From NCBI GenBank assembly GCA_018401705.1, contig JAGYKL010000027.1, positions 1 through 45,011 on the forward strand: 45,011 nucleotides of DNA, given 5' to 3'. The position numbers and the translations under genes were made by a program. The stretch is from Bacteroidia bacterium (GTDB lineage: Bacteria; Bacteroidota; Bacteroidia; M30B66). Below, in pieces: positions 8,481-16,261 of this stretch; position 1 is the stretch's first letter; each line of letters begins with the position of its first letter. The notes beneath the pieces were generated by a model. It did no database searches. It saw nothing but the letters and a program-made list of their open reading frames with translations, and was not told the origin of the DNA.

Positions 8481-9016
8481 ACTTATCAGACAAAGTAAAA
8501 ACTACCATTCGTGATGTTGCAGATTTCCCTAAGCCGGGAATATTATTTAAAGACATCACTCCGATTCTTGAAGATTCTCAGTTATGTGCTGAGATTACTG
8601 CAGAACTGGCAAAACCCTACGAAAATCAAAAACCGGATGCGATTGTTGGAGTTGAAAGCCGGGGCTTTCTATTTGGAATGCTGCTAGCTCAGCATTTTAA
8701 TATCCCATTCATTCCCGTTAGAAAAGCTGGTAAGCTTCCATATGAAACAATAAGCTATTCTTATGATCTTGAGTACGGTTCAGCAACTGTTGAAATGCAT
8801 GTTGATTCTGTGAAACCGCATTGGAATGTGATGGTTCATGACGATCTTCTCGCCACTGGAGGAACCGCTGCTGCTGCTGCTGAGCTAATTCAAAAACAAG
8901 GAGCTAAGGTCTGTGGTTTTACGTTTGTAGTTGAACTATCATTCCTCAACGGTAAAAAAGTACTAGAGAAATATAATAGTAGAACCGACAGCCTCGTCGC
9001 TTATGACGGTGATTAA
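8477..9016 (+). CDS. apt: Adenine phosphoribosyltransferase
   Basis: Apt makes AMP from adenine and PRPP in purine salvage in the cytoplasm. The 179-residue protein carries the family start IRDVADFPKPGILFKDITP, the VGVESRGFLFG segment and the PRPP-binding loop VHDDLLATGGTA (about 119-131). Length is normal for the family. The ATG overlaps the preceding stop by 4 bp, and the next gene starts inside its last codons (14-bp overlap), so apt sits in the middle of a coupled three-gene string whose other members have no known link to purines. Confidence 0.96.
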   Translation: MNLSDKVKTTIRDVADFPKPGILFKDITPILEDSQLCAEITAELAKPYENQKPDAIVGVESRGFLFGMLLAQHFNIPFIPVRKAGKLPYETISYSYDLEYGSATVEMHVDSVKPHWNVMVHDDLLATGGTAAAAAELIQKQGAKVCGFTFVVELSFLNGKKVLEKYNSRTDSLVAYDGD

Positions 9017-11183
9017 AAACATACTAATTGCATTATTATTCCCTGCATTTATGCAGGCTCAGAATGCTATGTCCTTTGGCTTTAGGCAAGTCAACAATGT
9101 ACCTATTTTGCCATTGAACCAAAACAATCCATTCGAGTTTGGCTGGGCTGGAGGATTGAACGCGCCTCAGTTTCAGGAACTGGATATCAACAATGATAAC
9201 CTTCTGGATTTGATTGTATTTGATCGTACCGGAGATAAACTTCTAACTTTTAGAAAGAATCCTGGGACTTTCAATTATACGTATGAACCTGAATGGGAAA
9301 GCCTCTTCCCTCCTATTAAAAACTGGCTTATTATTCGCGATTTCAATTCTGATGGCAAGCCTGATCTTTTTGTTTCAGTGGGCAATGGAATCGGTATTTA
9401 TAAAAATATTTCCCCTTCCGGGGGATTGCCTGAATTTGAGTTATTCACTGAATTGCTCCTTTCAAATTATGGAAATGGCGATTTTAATCTTTACGTTGGT
9501 CCAACTGCTCTTCCAGCTATTGACGACATCGACGGCGACGGAGACCTAGACATTCTTACCTTCTATATTTTAGGAACCTGTGTGGAATATCATAAGAACC
9601 TATCTATAGAAACTCAAGGAAACACAGATACATTGATTTACGCTCTTGAAACTTCTAATTGGGGTAATTTTACAGAAAGCGATATTGATAACAGTATAAA
9701 TCTTAACGACTCTTGTGGAGGCCGTTCATCCACCAGACATTCATCTGGTTCTTCTTTTCTTCTTCATGATTTCGACCATGATTCCGACAAAGACCTCTTT
9801 TTGGGACACATCTCATATCCGGAACTTCTGGTTCTTGTTAACGAACCTCAGAGTTCAGTAGATAAAATTATAAGTTACCCTGAATCATACCCCGATTATT
9901 CGGCACTTTCTGTACCTATTTTCCCCGGAGCATTTCTTGTTCATGCAGATGATGACCAACTGCCCGACTTAGTTGTTGCTCCAAATACAGACGTAAATTC
10001 TCTAAATACCGGAGCTTTAGCAAATGTATTCATTAGCCCTGACAATGATTTCGACTTTACTTCTGCTCCTACACCTTTTATTAGTGATCGAATTCTAGAT
10101 TTTGGCAGAGGTGCTTATCCCGTATTCTCAGACATCGATCAAGATGGGGATCAGGATATCATCGTTGGCAATTTTGGCATTTTCATTCCAAATGAAGACC
10201 CGGTTCTTGATGGCAACTACATTGCCTCTCTTGCATATCTTGAAAATACTGGCTCTGCAACAATGCCCTCATATCAAGTTAAAACATTAGATTTAGGAGG
10301 ACTTTATTCTCAAGAATATCGCCACTTGGCTCCAGCCGCTGCCGACCTCAATGGCGATTCCTACCCTGACCTTATCGTTGGTGATTTACAAGGAAACCTC
10401 ATCTACCTCACCCAAAATCCTACAAATCAAACTTTTACCGTTTCAAACAATCAAATAGCGGCCTCGCTTACTTATGCTACTCCTACACTAAAAGACCTTA
10501 ACAATGATAATAAGCCCGACTTATTAGTCGGAGGAAGATCTGGACGATTCCAATACTTTCAAAACACCGGAACTTTAACAAACCCTCAATTCACATTAGC
10601 TACATCAAATTTTGATGACTTAGAAACTATTCAGGAAGGCATTAGCAACTTCGGTTACAGCTGCCCTGCATTTATCAATCATAATGATTCAACCTTTCTA
10701 TTTTCTGGTAGTGAATCAGGTCGTTTGTTTTCTTGGCTTGTAGATCCTCAAGGTGCAAACAGCTCAATCACCCCTCTGGATTCGAACTTACAGTTCATCA
10801 ATGTTGGAATCTGGACAGCCCCTGCATTAGCAGACCTAAATGGCGATAATTTCCCTGAAATGGTTTTAGGTAACCGTCGAGGTGGCTTAAATCTATTCAT
10901 AGGAGATTTGCCACTTTCTTCTCAGTCCAATTTAGATACTTCCGTAGAAATGCTCTCAGCTTACCCCAATCCTGGCAATAATTTCATTCAACTTGAATAT
11001 CCAAAAGACATTTTCCCCAAATCAGTTTCCTTAATTGATATTACTGGCAGAACGGTATTCACTTCAAGCTTAAATAATAACCTGCTGCATTTAAATAGCA
11101 GCATTCTTTCGGGAATTTACTTTATCCAGTTAACAGATAAACAAAACAAAAGCTATTTCACTAAGTGGGTAAAACTCAATTGA
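9003..11183 (+). CDS. Secreted FG-GAP/VCBS repeat protein with type IX sorting domain
   Basis: The 726-residue protein begins with a signal peptide (MTVIKNILIALLFPAFMQAQ) and contains about eight Asp/Asn-rich calcium-loop repeats of FG-GAP type, for example DINNDNLLDLIVF, DFNSDGKPDLFV, DIDGDGDLDILTF, DIDQDGDQDIIVGNFG, DLNGDSYPDLIVGD, DLNNDNKPDLLVGG and DLNGDNFPEMVLGN. Such repeats form beta-propellers that bind Ca2+ and often mediate adhesion. The last 78 residues, from about 649, form a Por-type C-terminal sorting domain: AYPNPGNNFIQLEY, then a DITGRTVF strand, LSGIYFIQL and a final basic KWVKLN. This predicts export by the type IX system and release or attachment at the cell surface. It overlaps apt by 14 bp and converges, 1 bp apart, on yebC. 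Ligand unknown. Confidence 0.88.
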   Translation: MTVIKNILIALLFPAFMQAQNAMSFGFRQVNNVPILPLNQNNPFEFGWAGGLNAPQFQELDINNDNLLDLIVFDRTGDKLLTFRKNPGTFNYTYEPEWESLFPPIKNWLIIRDFNSDGKPDLFVSVGNGIGIYKNISPSGGLPEFELFTELLLSNYGNGDFNLYVGPTALPAIDDIDGDGDLDILTFYILGTCVEYHKNLSIETQGNTDTLIYALETSNWGNFTESDIDNSINLNDSCGGRSSTRHSSGSSFLLHDFDHDSDKDLFLGHISYPELLVLVNEPQSSVDKIISYPESYPDYSALSVPIFPGAFLVHADDDQLPDLVVAPNTDVNSLNTGALANVFISPDNDFDFTSAPTPFISDRILDFGRGAYPVFSDIDQDGDQDIIVGNFGIFIPNEDPVLDGNYIASLAYLENTGSATMPSYQVKTLDLGGLYSQEYRHLAPAAADLNGDSYPDLIVGDLQGNLIYLTQNPTNQTFTVSNNQIAASLTYATPTLKDLNNDNKPDLLVGGRSGRFQYFQNTGTLTNPQFTLATSNFDDLETIQEGISNFGYSCPAFINHNDSTFLFSGSESGRLFSWLVDPQGANSSITPLDSNLQFINVGIWTAPALADLNGDNFPEMVLGNRRGGLNLFIGDLPLSSQSNLDTSVEMLSAYPNPGNNFIQLEYPKDIFPKSVSLIDITGRTVFTSSLNNNLLHLNSSILSGIYFIQLTDKQNKSYFTKWVKLN

Positions 11184-11184
11184 T

Positions 11185-11892
11185 TTACTTCATGTTTGTA
11201 AAAACTTGCTGAACGTCATCGTCGTCTTCAAGTTTCTCAACTAGTGTGTTAATCTCTTCTTCTTGCTCAGGACTTAGCTCAACAGTTGAATTTGGCAATC
11301 TTATTAACTCCGAGCTGATAATGTTTAGTTTTCTATTTTCCAGCTCTTGCTGCATAGTGCCAAACTCAGTAAATGGAGTGTATATGTATACCCTGCCTTC
11401 CTCTTCAAAAATCTCCTCCAAACCAAAATCTATTAAATCCAATTCCAGTTCTTCAATATCAAGACCTTCGGCGTCTAAGGTAAAAACAGCCTTTCTATCA
11501 AAAATAAATGCTAGTGAGCCAGTCTTGCCTAATGCTCCATTTGCGCGATTAAAATGCATCCTAACATTGGCAACAGTTCTGGTAGTATTATCTGTAGATG
11601 TTTCAATCAGAACAGCAACTCCGTGTGGACCGTAACCTTCGTAAACAACTTCATCAAGATCTTTGGCATCTTTTGCAGATGCTCGCTTGATTGCTGACTC
11701 AATATTGTCTTTTGGCATATTCAATGCCTTGCAGTTTTGAATTACAACCCTAAGCATTGGGTTTGTATCGGGGTCGGGACCGCCTTGCTTAACAGCCATA
11801 GATAACTGCTTGCCCATTTTAACAAAATCCTTGGCCATTTTACTCCAACGCTTTTCTTTTCTTGCGCGGCGAAATTCGAATGCTCTTCCCAT
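11185..11892 (-). CDS. yebC: YebC/PmpR/TACO1-family protein
   Basis: The 235-residue protein belongs to the YebC family, known as DNA-binding regulators in some bacteria and more recently linked to translation of difficult peptide stretches. It has the Bacteroidota form of the N-terminus (MGRAFEFRRARKEKRWSKMA), the KQGGPDPDTNP and LNMPKDNIESAIKRAS segments, and YEGYGPHGVAVLIE around residue 85, all characteristic. Length is normal. It lies 63 bp downstream of tRNA-Pro on the same strand and may be read from the same promoter. The link of a prolyl tRNA to a YebC protein is suggestive, given the reported role of YebC in proline-rich translation, but may be chance. Confidence 0.93.
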   Translation of the reverse strand: MGRAFEFRRARKEKRWSKMAKDFVKMGKQLSMAVKQGGPDPDTNPMLRVVIQNCKALNMPKDNIESAIKRASAKDAKDLDEVVYEGYGPHGVAVLIETSTDNTTRTVANVRMHFNRANGALGKTGSLAFIFDRKAVFTLDAEGLDIEELELDLIDFGLEEIFEEEGRVYIYTPFTEFGTMQQELENRKLNIISSELIRLPNSTVELSPEQEEEINTLVEKLEDDDDVQQVFTNMK

Positions 11893-11920
11893 ATGCTTTA
11901 ATTTATAACTATTTCAATCA

Positions 11921-11934
11921 ACCAAAGCTTTGGT
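11921..11934. other. 14-bp perfect palindrome between tRNA-Pro and yebC
   Basis: ACCAAAGCTTTGGT is a perfect inverted repeat in the 63-bp spacer, flanked by TTGA on one side and its partial copy on the other. It has no T-run, so it is not a normal terminator. It could be a processing site, operator or chance. Confidence 0.35.
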
Positions 11935-11955
11935 CAACCGAATCTGCATTTTCAG

Positions 11956-12029
11956 TCGGGATGGCGGGATTTGAACCCGCGACCCCTCGCCCCCCAGACG
12001 AGTACTCTACCAGGCTGAGCCACATCCCG
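11956..12029 (-). tRNA. tRNA-Pro (anticodon GGG)
   Basis: Read on the minus strand this gives a complete 74-nt cloverleaf without an encoded CCA: acceptor CGGGATG/CATCCCG with discriminator A, D-arm GCTC..GAGT, anticodon stem CTCGT/GCGAG closing the loop CTGGGGG, and T-arm GCGGGTTCGAATCCCGC. The anticodon at 11995-11993 is GGG, reading CCC and CCU proline codons. The promoter lies at 12042-12072. Confidence 0.97.
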
Positions 12030-12041
12030 AAAAAGCGGAAG

Positions 12042-12072
12042 CAAACGTACATAATTTTTCTTCTATCCCCAA
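12042..12072 (-). promoter_or_regulatory. Bacteroidota-type promoter of tRNA-Pro
   Basis: On the minus strand a TACGTTTG box (12042-12049) matches the TAnnTTTG -7 consensus, with TTG (12070-12072) 20 nt further upstream as -33 element. It ends 12 bp before the tRNA 5' end. Confidence 0.75.
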
Positions 12073-12138
12073 TCACAAAAGATACACCCATCGGGCTCTA
12101 TGCCATTTTTCGTAACTTGCAAACTTGTTCACAACAGT

Positions 12139-12603
12139 ATGAAAAAACTCGAAGAATGGCTGGATGAATATGGAGTGAGTCATAAAAACCCAACCAATAA
12201 ATTAATTCATTGGATTTGCGTTCCATCTATAGTATTAAGTATAGTTTTCCTGCTTAGCAGCATTCCAACTCCATCTATGATGGAGGAAATCAATTTGAAT
12301 TGGTCGCACGTTATTATAATGCTTGCACTTTTCTACTACATGTTTCTGTCTATAACTTTAGCATTAGGAATGCTACTAATTTTTTCTGCATTCTCTTTCA
12401 TCACGAAATTCGTAAGCGAATCTTCAAGTTATCCCAATTGGGGCATAGGTTTAACCATTTTTATTTTGGCTTGGCTCGGCCAATTCTACGGTCATAAAAT
12501 CGAAGGAAAAAAACCTTCTTTCCTTAAAGATGTTCAGTTCTTAATGATTGGTCCAATTTGGCTACTAAATTTTGTTTATAAACGCTTTGGCATTCCTACA
12601 TGA
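12139..12603 (+). CDS. Mpo1-like (DUF962) membrane protein
   Basis: The 154-residue product has four hydrophobic segments and the conserved polar motifs of the Mpo1/YGL010W family: WLDEYGVSHKNPTNKLIHW near the start and QFYGHKIEGKKPSFLKD near residue 117. Yeast Mpo1 is an Fe2+-dependent dioxygenase of 2-hydroxy fatty acids using conserved histidines; His residues are present in both blocks here. The frame is open from 12100, but the family N-terminus begins at the ATG at 12139 (MKKLEEWLDEYG). The stop overlaps the next ATG (ATGA), placing this gene first in a run of five plus-strand genes with the MbnP/MbnH-like set. A weak TAACTTGC box lies about 25 bp upstream. Confidence 0.83.
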   Translation: MKKLEEWLDEYGVSHKNPTNKLIHWICVPSIVLSIVFLLSSIPTPSMMEEINLNWSHVIIMLALFYYMFLSITLALGMLLIFSAFSFITKFVSESSSYPNWGIGLTIFILAWLGQFYGHKIEGKKPSFLKDVQFLMIGPIWLLNFVYKRFGIPT

Positions 12604-13367
12604 AACTTCTAAACTTCATAGTTGTATTATCGATTTTAGTCTTTTTTTCGGGATGCAAAAAAGATGAGCCGGTACCCCCACAAATTATCGACCCTTGTCA
12701 AGAAACGGAAGCTCAAGAGCTAAAGCTTGAATTTAAAATGACCTTCGGCGATTTGCAATTCAGAAAGAACTTTTCATATCAGCTTAACGACACTACATTC
12801 ATCAGCTTCAGAGAAGCGAGAATCTATTTCAGCAACATAGAACTCCAAAACTCCAGTGGACTTAACAAAGTCCCAAATGATGTAATTCTTATTGATGATG
12901 AATCTTTTAACTTCTCGTTAGGAAATATTGAGCCAGATTCATACACAGGCTTGCAACTGTCGATAGGAATTGACTCTGCTCGCAATCACTTGGATGCAAG
13001 CCAGTATCCTCCTGAAAATCCTCTCGCTCTTCAAATACCTTCAATGTATTGGGGCTGGAATCAGGGTTACATCTTCGCCCTGCTCGAAGGAAATTATTCA
13101 AGCGCTCTTATCTCACAATCTAATCCTGGAAGTCCCTGGTTTTTCCATATTGGCCTTGATGGCAATTTTCAACAAAGTGATATTAAGCAAATCGACTTTC
13201 AAATTAAAGCATGTCAGGACAATAAGCTAAAACTTAGCCTTGACATGGCTCAAATGTTTAATGACATTGACATCTTTACCGAAAATTCAGGCGTTACTAC
13301 CGACAATTTCGGACTTTCTTACAGAGTTGGTACTAACCTAATAAACTCAATTAACAATGAAAATTAA
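12600..13367 (+). CDS. MbnP-like lipoprotein 1 (putative copper-binding)
   Basis: The 255-residue protein has a lipoprotein signal with lipobox FFSGC (Cys19), then a beta-rich domain matching the MbnP family: KLEFKMTFGDLQF, the segment FREARIYFSNIEL, and the hallmark SMYWGWNQGYIFALLEG (Trp151 and Trp153) followed by WFFHIGLDG (Trp180, His183). MbnP proteins are periplasmic copper-binding partners of the diheme enzyme MbnH, which converts one conserved Trp to kynurenine. Two MbnH-like genes lie downstream in the same operon, which supports the call. It overlaps the preceding gene by 4 bp and the next by 11 bp. Copper binding here is inferred from family knowledge; no methanobactin genes are visible. 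Confidence 0.84.
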   Translation: MKLLNFIVVLSILVFFSGCKKDEPVPPQIIDPCQETEAQELKLEFKMTFGDLQFRKNFSYQLNDTTFISFREARIYFSNIELQNSSGLNKVPNDVILIDDESFNFSLGNIEPDSYTGLQLSIGIDSARNHLDASQYPPENPLALQIPSMYWGWNQGYIFALLEGNYSSALISQSNPGSPWFFHIGLDGNFQQSDIKQIDFQIKACQDNKLKLSLDMAQMFNDIDIFTENSGVTTDNFGLSYRVGTNLINSINNEN

Positions 13368-14148
13368 AGCAATAACCACCGGCTTTTTTGCTATTGTCGC
13401 TGCATGTATTTTACTTCTTACTTCTTGTGAGAAAGATCCTGTTATACCTCCTGTCCTCCCTGAAAATCCCAAAGGCAATCTCGAGATTAGATTCATGCCA
13501 ACAATGAATAATGTCCCTCTCGAGATTAACAGTTTATTTCAGGGTCCGAATGGTTTGAGAATGCTCGTCGAAACGTTCAAGGTTTACTTAAGCGATATTC
13601 AAGCTGAATCTCAGGGAAATGTTCTTGGTGAAAAAGATATTGATCTTGTTGACTTTAGTTTAAGTGATAAGTCAATAACATTTGAATGTGATCCAGGGAC
13701 AATTGATAAACTTAATTTCTCCGTTGGATTAAGCCCTCAGCAAAACGGCACAAATGATCCAGACTTCAATCCTGCTGCTTATGAAAACTCTCATCCCTTG
13801 AGTATTTACAATAACATGTATTGGAGTTGGGCATCTGGTTATATTTTCTTGAAAATTGAAGCTCGAATTGATACAAGCTCAACTCAAGATGTAAACCCTA
13901 ATTTCACATGTTTTTATCATTGTGGACTAGACACGTTGAAAAGAAATCACTCAATAAGCGGATTGAATGCTGAAATACAAAAAGGGAGTACAACTGTTGT
14001 TGAATTAGCTGTAGAATTCAATGATATTTTCAATAACAATGGTAATACCATTAACATGGTTGATGATTACTTCACCCACACTAGTGATAATATGGAATTA
14101 GCTAAACAGGTTATCGAAAACTTCGGAACAGCTATTAGAAAGCTATAA
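13357..14148 (+). CDS. MbnP-like lipoprotein 2 (putative copper-binding)
   Basis: This 263-residue lipoprotein (lipobox LLTSC, Cys24) is a diverged relative of the preceding gene. It keeps the order of MbnP motifs: LEIRFMPTMNNVPLE, VETFKVYLSDIQAES, SHPLSIYNNMYWSWASGY (Trp156 and Trp158) and FYHCGLD (His188). The tryptophan that precedes the His in lipoprotein 1 is Cys here (CFYHCG versus WFFHIG), so the binding site probably differs. The start ATG lies inside the preceding gene (11-bp overlap), and the next gene starts 4 bp after its stop. Adjacent paralogues suggest two different substrates or partners for the two diheme enzymes. Confidence 0.82.
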   Translation: MKIKAITTGFFAIVAACILLLTSCEKDPVIPPVLPENPKGNLEIRFMPTMNNVPLEINSLFQGPNGLRMLVETFKVYLSDIQAESQGNVLGEKDIDLVDFSLSDKSITFECDPGTIDKLNFSVGLSPQQNGTNDPDFNPAAYENSHPLSIYNNMYWSWASGYIFLKIEARIDTSSTQDVNPNFTCFYHCGLDTLKRNHSISGLNAEIQKGSTTVVELAVEFNDIFNNNGNTINMVDDYFTHTSDNMELAKQVIENFGTAIRKL

Positions 14149-14152
14149 TGCC

Positions 14153-15181
14153 ATGAAATATAGTCATTTGAATATCATTCTACTAATCGTAATCGCGATT
14201 AGTTCATGTTCAAAAGACCCTTCAATTCCTAACACAGATGTCATTCCGCTAGATATACCAAACGGCTTTCCTAATCCTATTATCCCTGAATACAATCAGG
14301 TTACAAAAGCAAAAATCAGACTCGGTAAAGCTTTATTCTATGAGAAAGGTCTTTCCCGAGACTCAAGTACTTCTTGTGCATCTTGCCATTTTCAATTTGC
14401 AGCATTTGCAGACCCAAACACGCTCTCAACTGGAATTGACGGACGATTAGGATTTAGAAACTCGCAAGCCCTTTTTAATCTGGCTTGGAAACCCGATTTC
14501 TTTAGAGATGGAGGTGTGCAATCTCTCGAACTTGTAACGTTAAACCCACTTCATTCAAGTTCTGAATTTGATTCTAACTCGGCCGACATGATTAGAAAAC
14601 TGAAGAACTCATCATATTATGTTCAGCTTTTTAGAGAAGCATTCAACGACACGGTTAGCCTTAGTAACACACTCTTTGCCTTAGCCACATTTCAAAGAAC
14701 TCTTATCAGTGGTAATTCACCTTATGATAGATACATTTTCAACGGAAATGAAGCTTCATTGAATGATGCTCAAAAACGAGGTATGAATCTTTTCTTTAGC
14801 AGCCGCACTAATTGTTCTACTTGCCACTCTGGATTCAACTTTACCAAAGAAGGCTATTTTGCAAACGGGCTATTTCCTGCATACCCCGATTCAGGAAGAC
14901 AAAGAATAACCTTGCTAGAAACCGACCGAAATAAATTCAGCGTACCTTCGCTTAGAAATATCGAATATACGGCTCCTTACATGCACAATGGCGAATATTC
15001 GTCTCTTGAAGAAGTTGTTGATATATATAACTCTGGAGGTTTTAACGTTATGAATAAAGACTCATTGATACGTCCTTTAGGCCTTACGGCCGATGAGAAA
15101 GCTGACCTGATTAGTTTTCTTAAGAGTCTAAGTGACGAAGAGTTTATTAGCAACCCTAATTTTCAACCAGAGAGCGAATAA
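14153..15181 (+). CDS. MauG/MbnH-like diheme cytochrome c peroxidase-family lipoprotein 1
   Basis: The 342-residue protein has a lipobox ISSC (Cys19) and two haem c motifs, CASCH (75-79) and CSTCH (221-225), with the di-haem peroxidase-family blocks RLGFRNSQALFNLAW, FRDGGVQSLE and YMHNGEYSSLEEVVDIYNSGG. In this superfamily, cytochrome c peroxidases reduce H2O2, while MauG and MbnH oxidise tryptophans on partner proteins. Position directly after two MbnP-like genes favours an MbnH-like role: making kynurenine on one of them. The usual FWDGR motif is altered to FFRDGG. Membrane-anchored in the periplasm by prediction. Confidence 0.85.
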   Translation: MKYSHLNIILLIVIAISSCSKDPSIPNTDVIPLDIPNGFPNPIIPEYNQVTKAKIRLGKALFYEKGLSRDSSTSCASCHFQFAAFADPNTLSTGIDGRLGFRNSQALFNLAWKPDFFRDGGVQSLELVTLNPLHSSSEFDSNSADMIRKLKNSSYYVQLFREAFNDTVSLSNTLFALATFQRTLISGNSPYDRYIFNGNEASLNDAQKRGMNLFFSSRTNCSTCHSGFNFTKEGYFANGLFPAYPDSGRQRITLLETDRNKFSVPSLRNIEYTAPYMHNGEYSSLEEVVDIYNSGGFNVMNKDSLIRPLGLTADEKADLISFLKSLSDEEFISNPNFQPESE

Positions 15182-15195
15182 TATGTTATAGTAAT

Positions 15196-16260
15196 ATGCA
15201 ATTGAATAAAATCCTCTTTTTATCTGCAGTTATTTTGTTTGCGACTTCCTGTCGGAAGGATGAAGTCCCTGGCCCTCCTGTAATTCCTTTCGTTACAACA
15301 CCATATGAATTGGAACGTCCTACCGGATTTCCTCAATTTAATACACCCGACGATAATCAATTAACTCAAGAAGGTGTTGCTTTAGGAAGACGATTGTTTT
15401 ACGACAAAATGCTTTCTGGCAATTTCACACAGTCATGTGCTTCATGCCATAATCAATCGCTTGCTTTTACCGATAATGGAACACAGTTTAGCACAGGAAT
15501 AAATGGAGATGTAGGTACTAGAAATGCTCAAGCCTTAATTAACATGGCTTTCAACCTTCATTTCTTTTGGGATGGTAGACAGCCAACACTAGAAAGCCAG
15601 ATTATTGAGCCTGTGCCAAATCCTATTGAAATGCACCTTCAATGGTCAGAAGCAGCTCAGAGACTTAATGCAAATTCTAACTATAAAGAGCTATTTAAAA
15701 AGGCCTTTAATGTTGATGTTATAGACTCAACTCATGTGGCAAAAGCAATTGCTCAGTTCATAAGAACTATGATTTCTGCCAACTCAAAATTGGATAAGAG
15801 ACTTAGAAACGAGATCGCATTAACTCCTTCAGAAACAAACGGCTTCGTGATTTTCAATACCGAAAAAGGAGATTGCTTCCATTGCCATAACATCGATGCG
15901 GGTAGATTGATGACTGATAATCAATTTCATAACAATGGACTAGATGCAGTATTTACAGACCTTGGAAGAGGAGCTATCACCGGAAATCCAGCTGACAATG
16001 GAAAGTTTCTCACTCCAACGTTACGTAACATCGCCCTAACTGCACCATACATGCACGATGGCAGATTCGCAACTTTGGAAGAAGTGGTAGAACACTATAA
16101 TTCTGGAGGAGTGCCTTCCGAAACTATTGACCCATTAATGAAACACGTTGGCACTGGACTTAACTTAACCAATCAAGAGAAAGCTGATTTAGTAGCCTTT
16201 CTGAGGACGATGACAGATGAGGAGTTCATATCAGATCCTCGCTTCAGCGACCCATTTTAA
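15196..16260 (+). CDS. MauG/MbnH-like diheme cytochrome c peroxidase-family lipoprotein 2
   Basis: This is a second 354-residue diheme lipoprotein (lipobox ATSC, Cys19) with haem motifs CASCH (81-85) and CFHCH (227-231), DVGTRNAQALINMAFN, a standard HFFWDGRQPTLESQ block and YMHDGRFATLEEVVEHYNSGG. It starts 14 bp after its paralogue. It is closer to canonical family members in the FWDGR motif than the first copy. Together with the two MbnP-like genes it makes a P-P-H-H arrangement. It could instead be a plain H2O2-reducing peroxidase; the sequence alone cannot separate these. It ends 1 bp from the converging barrel gene. Confidence 0.86.
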   Translation: MQLNKILFLSAVILFATSCRKDEVPGPPVIPFVTTPYELERPTGFPQFNTPDDNQLTQEGVALGRRLFYDKMLSGNFTQSCASCHNQSLAFTDNGTQFSTGINGDVGTRNAQALINMAFNLHFFWDGRQPTLESQIIEPVPNPIEMHLQWSEAAQRLNANSNYKELFKKAFNVDVIDSTHVAKAIAQFIRTMISANSKLDKRLRNEIALTPSETNGFVIFNTEKGDCFHCHNIDAGRLMTDNQFHNNGLDAVFTDLGRGAITGNPADNGKFLTPTLRNIALTAPYMHDGRFATLEEVVEHYNSGGVPSETIDPLMKHVGTGLNLTNQEKADLVAFLRTMTDEEFISDPRFSDPF

Positions 16261-16261
16261 A

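Noticed and set aside
11862-12167. Plus-strand 101-codon frame with the peptide AGFEPATPRPPDEYSTRL
   Set aside because: It is the antisense reading of the tRNA-Pro gene, a well-known false protein in databases.
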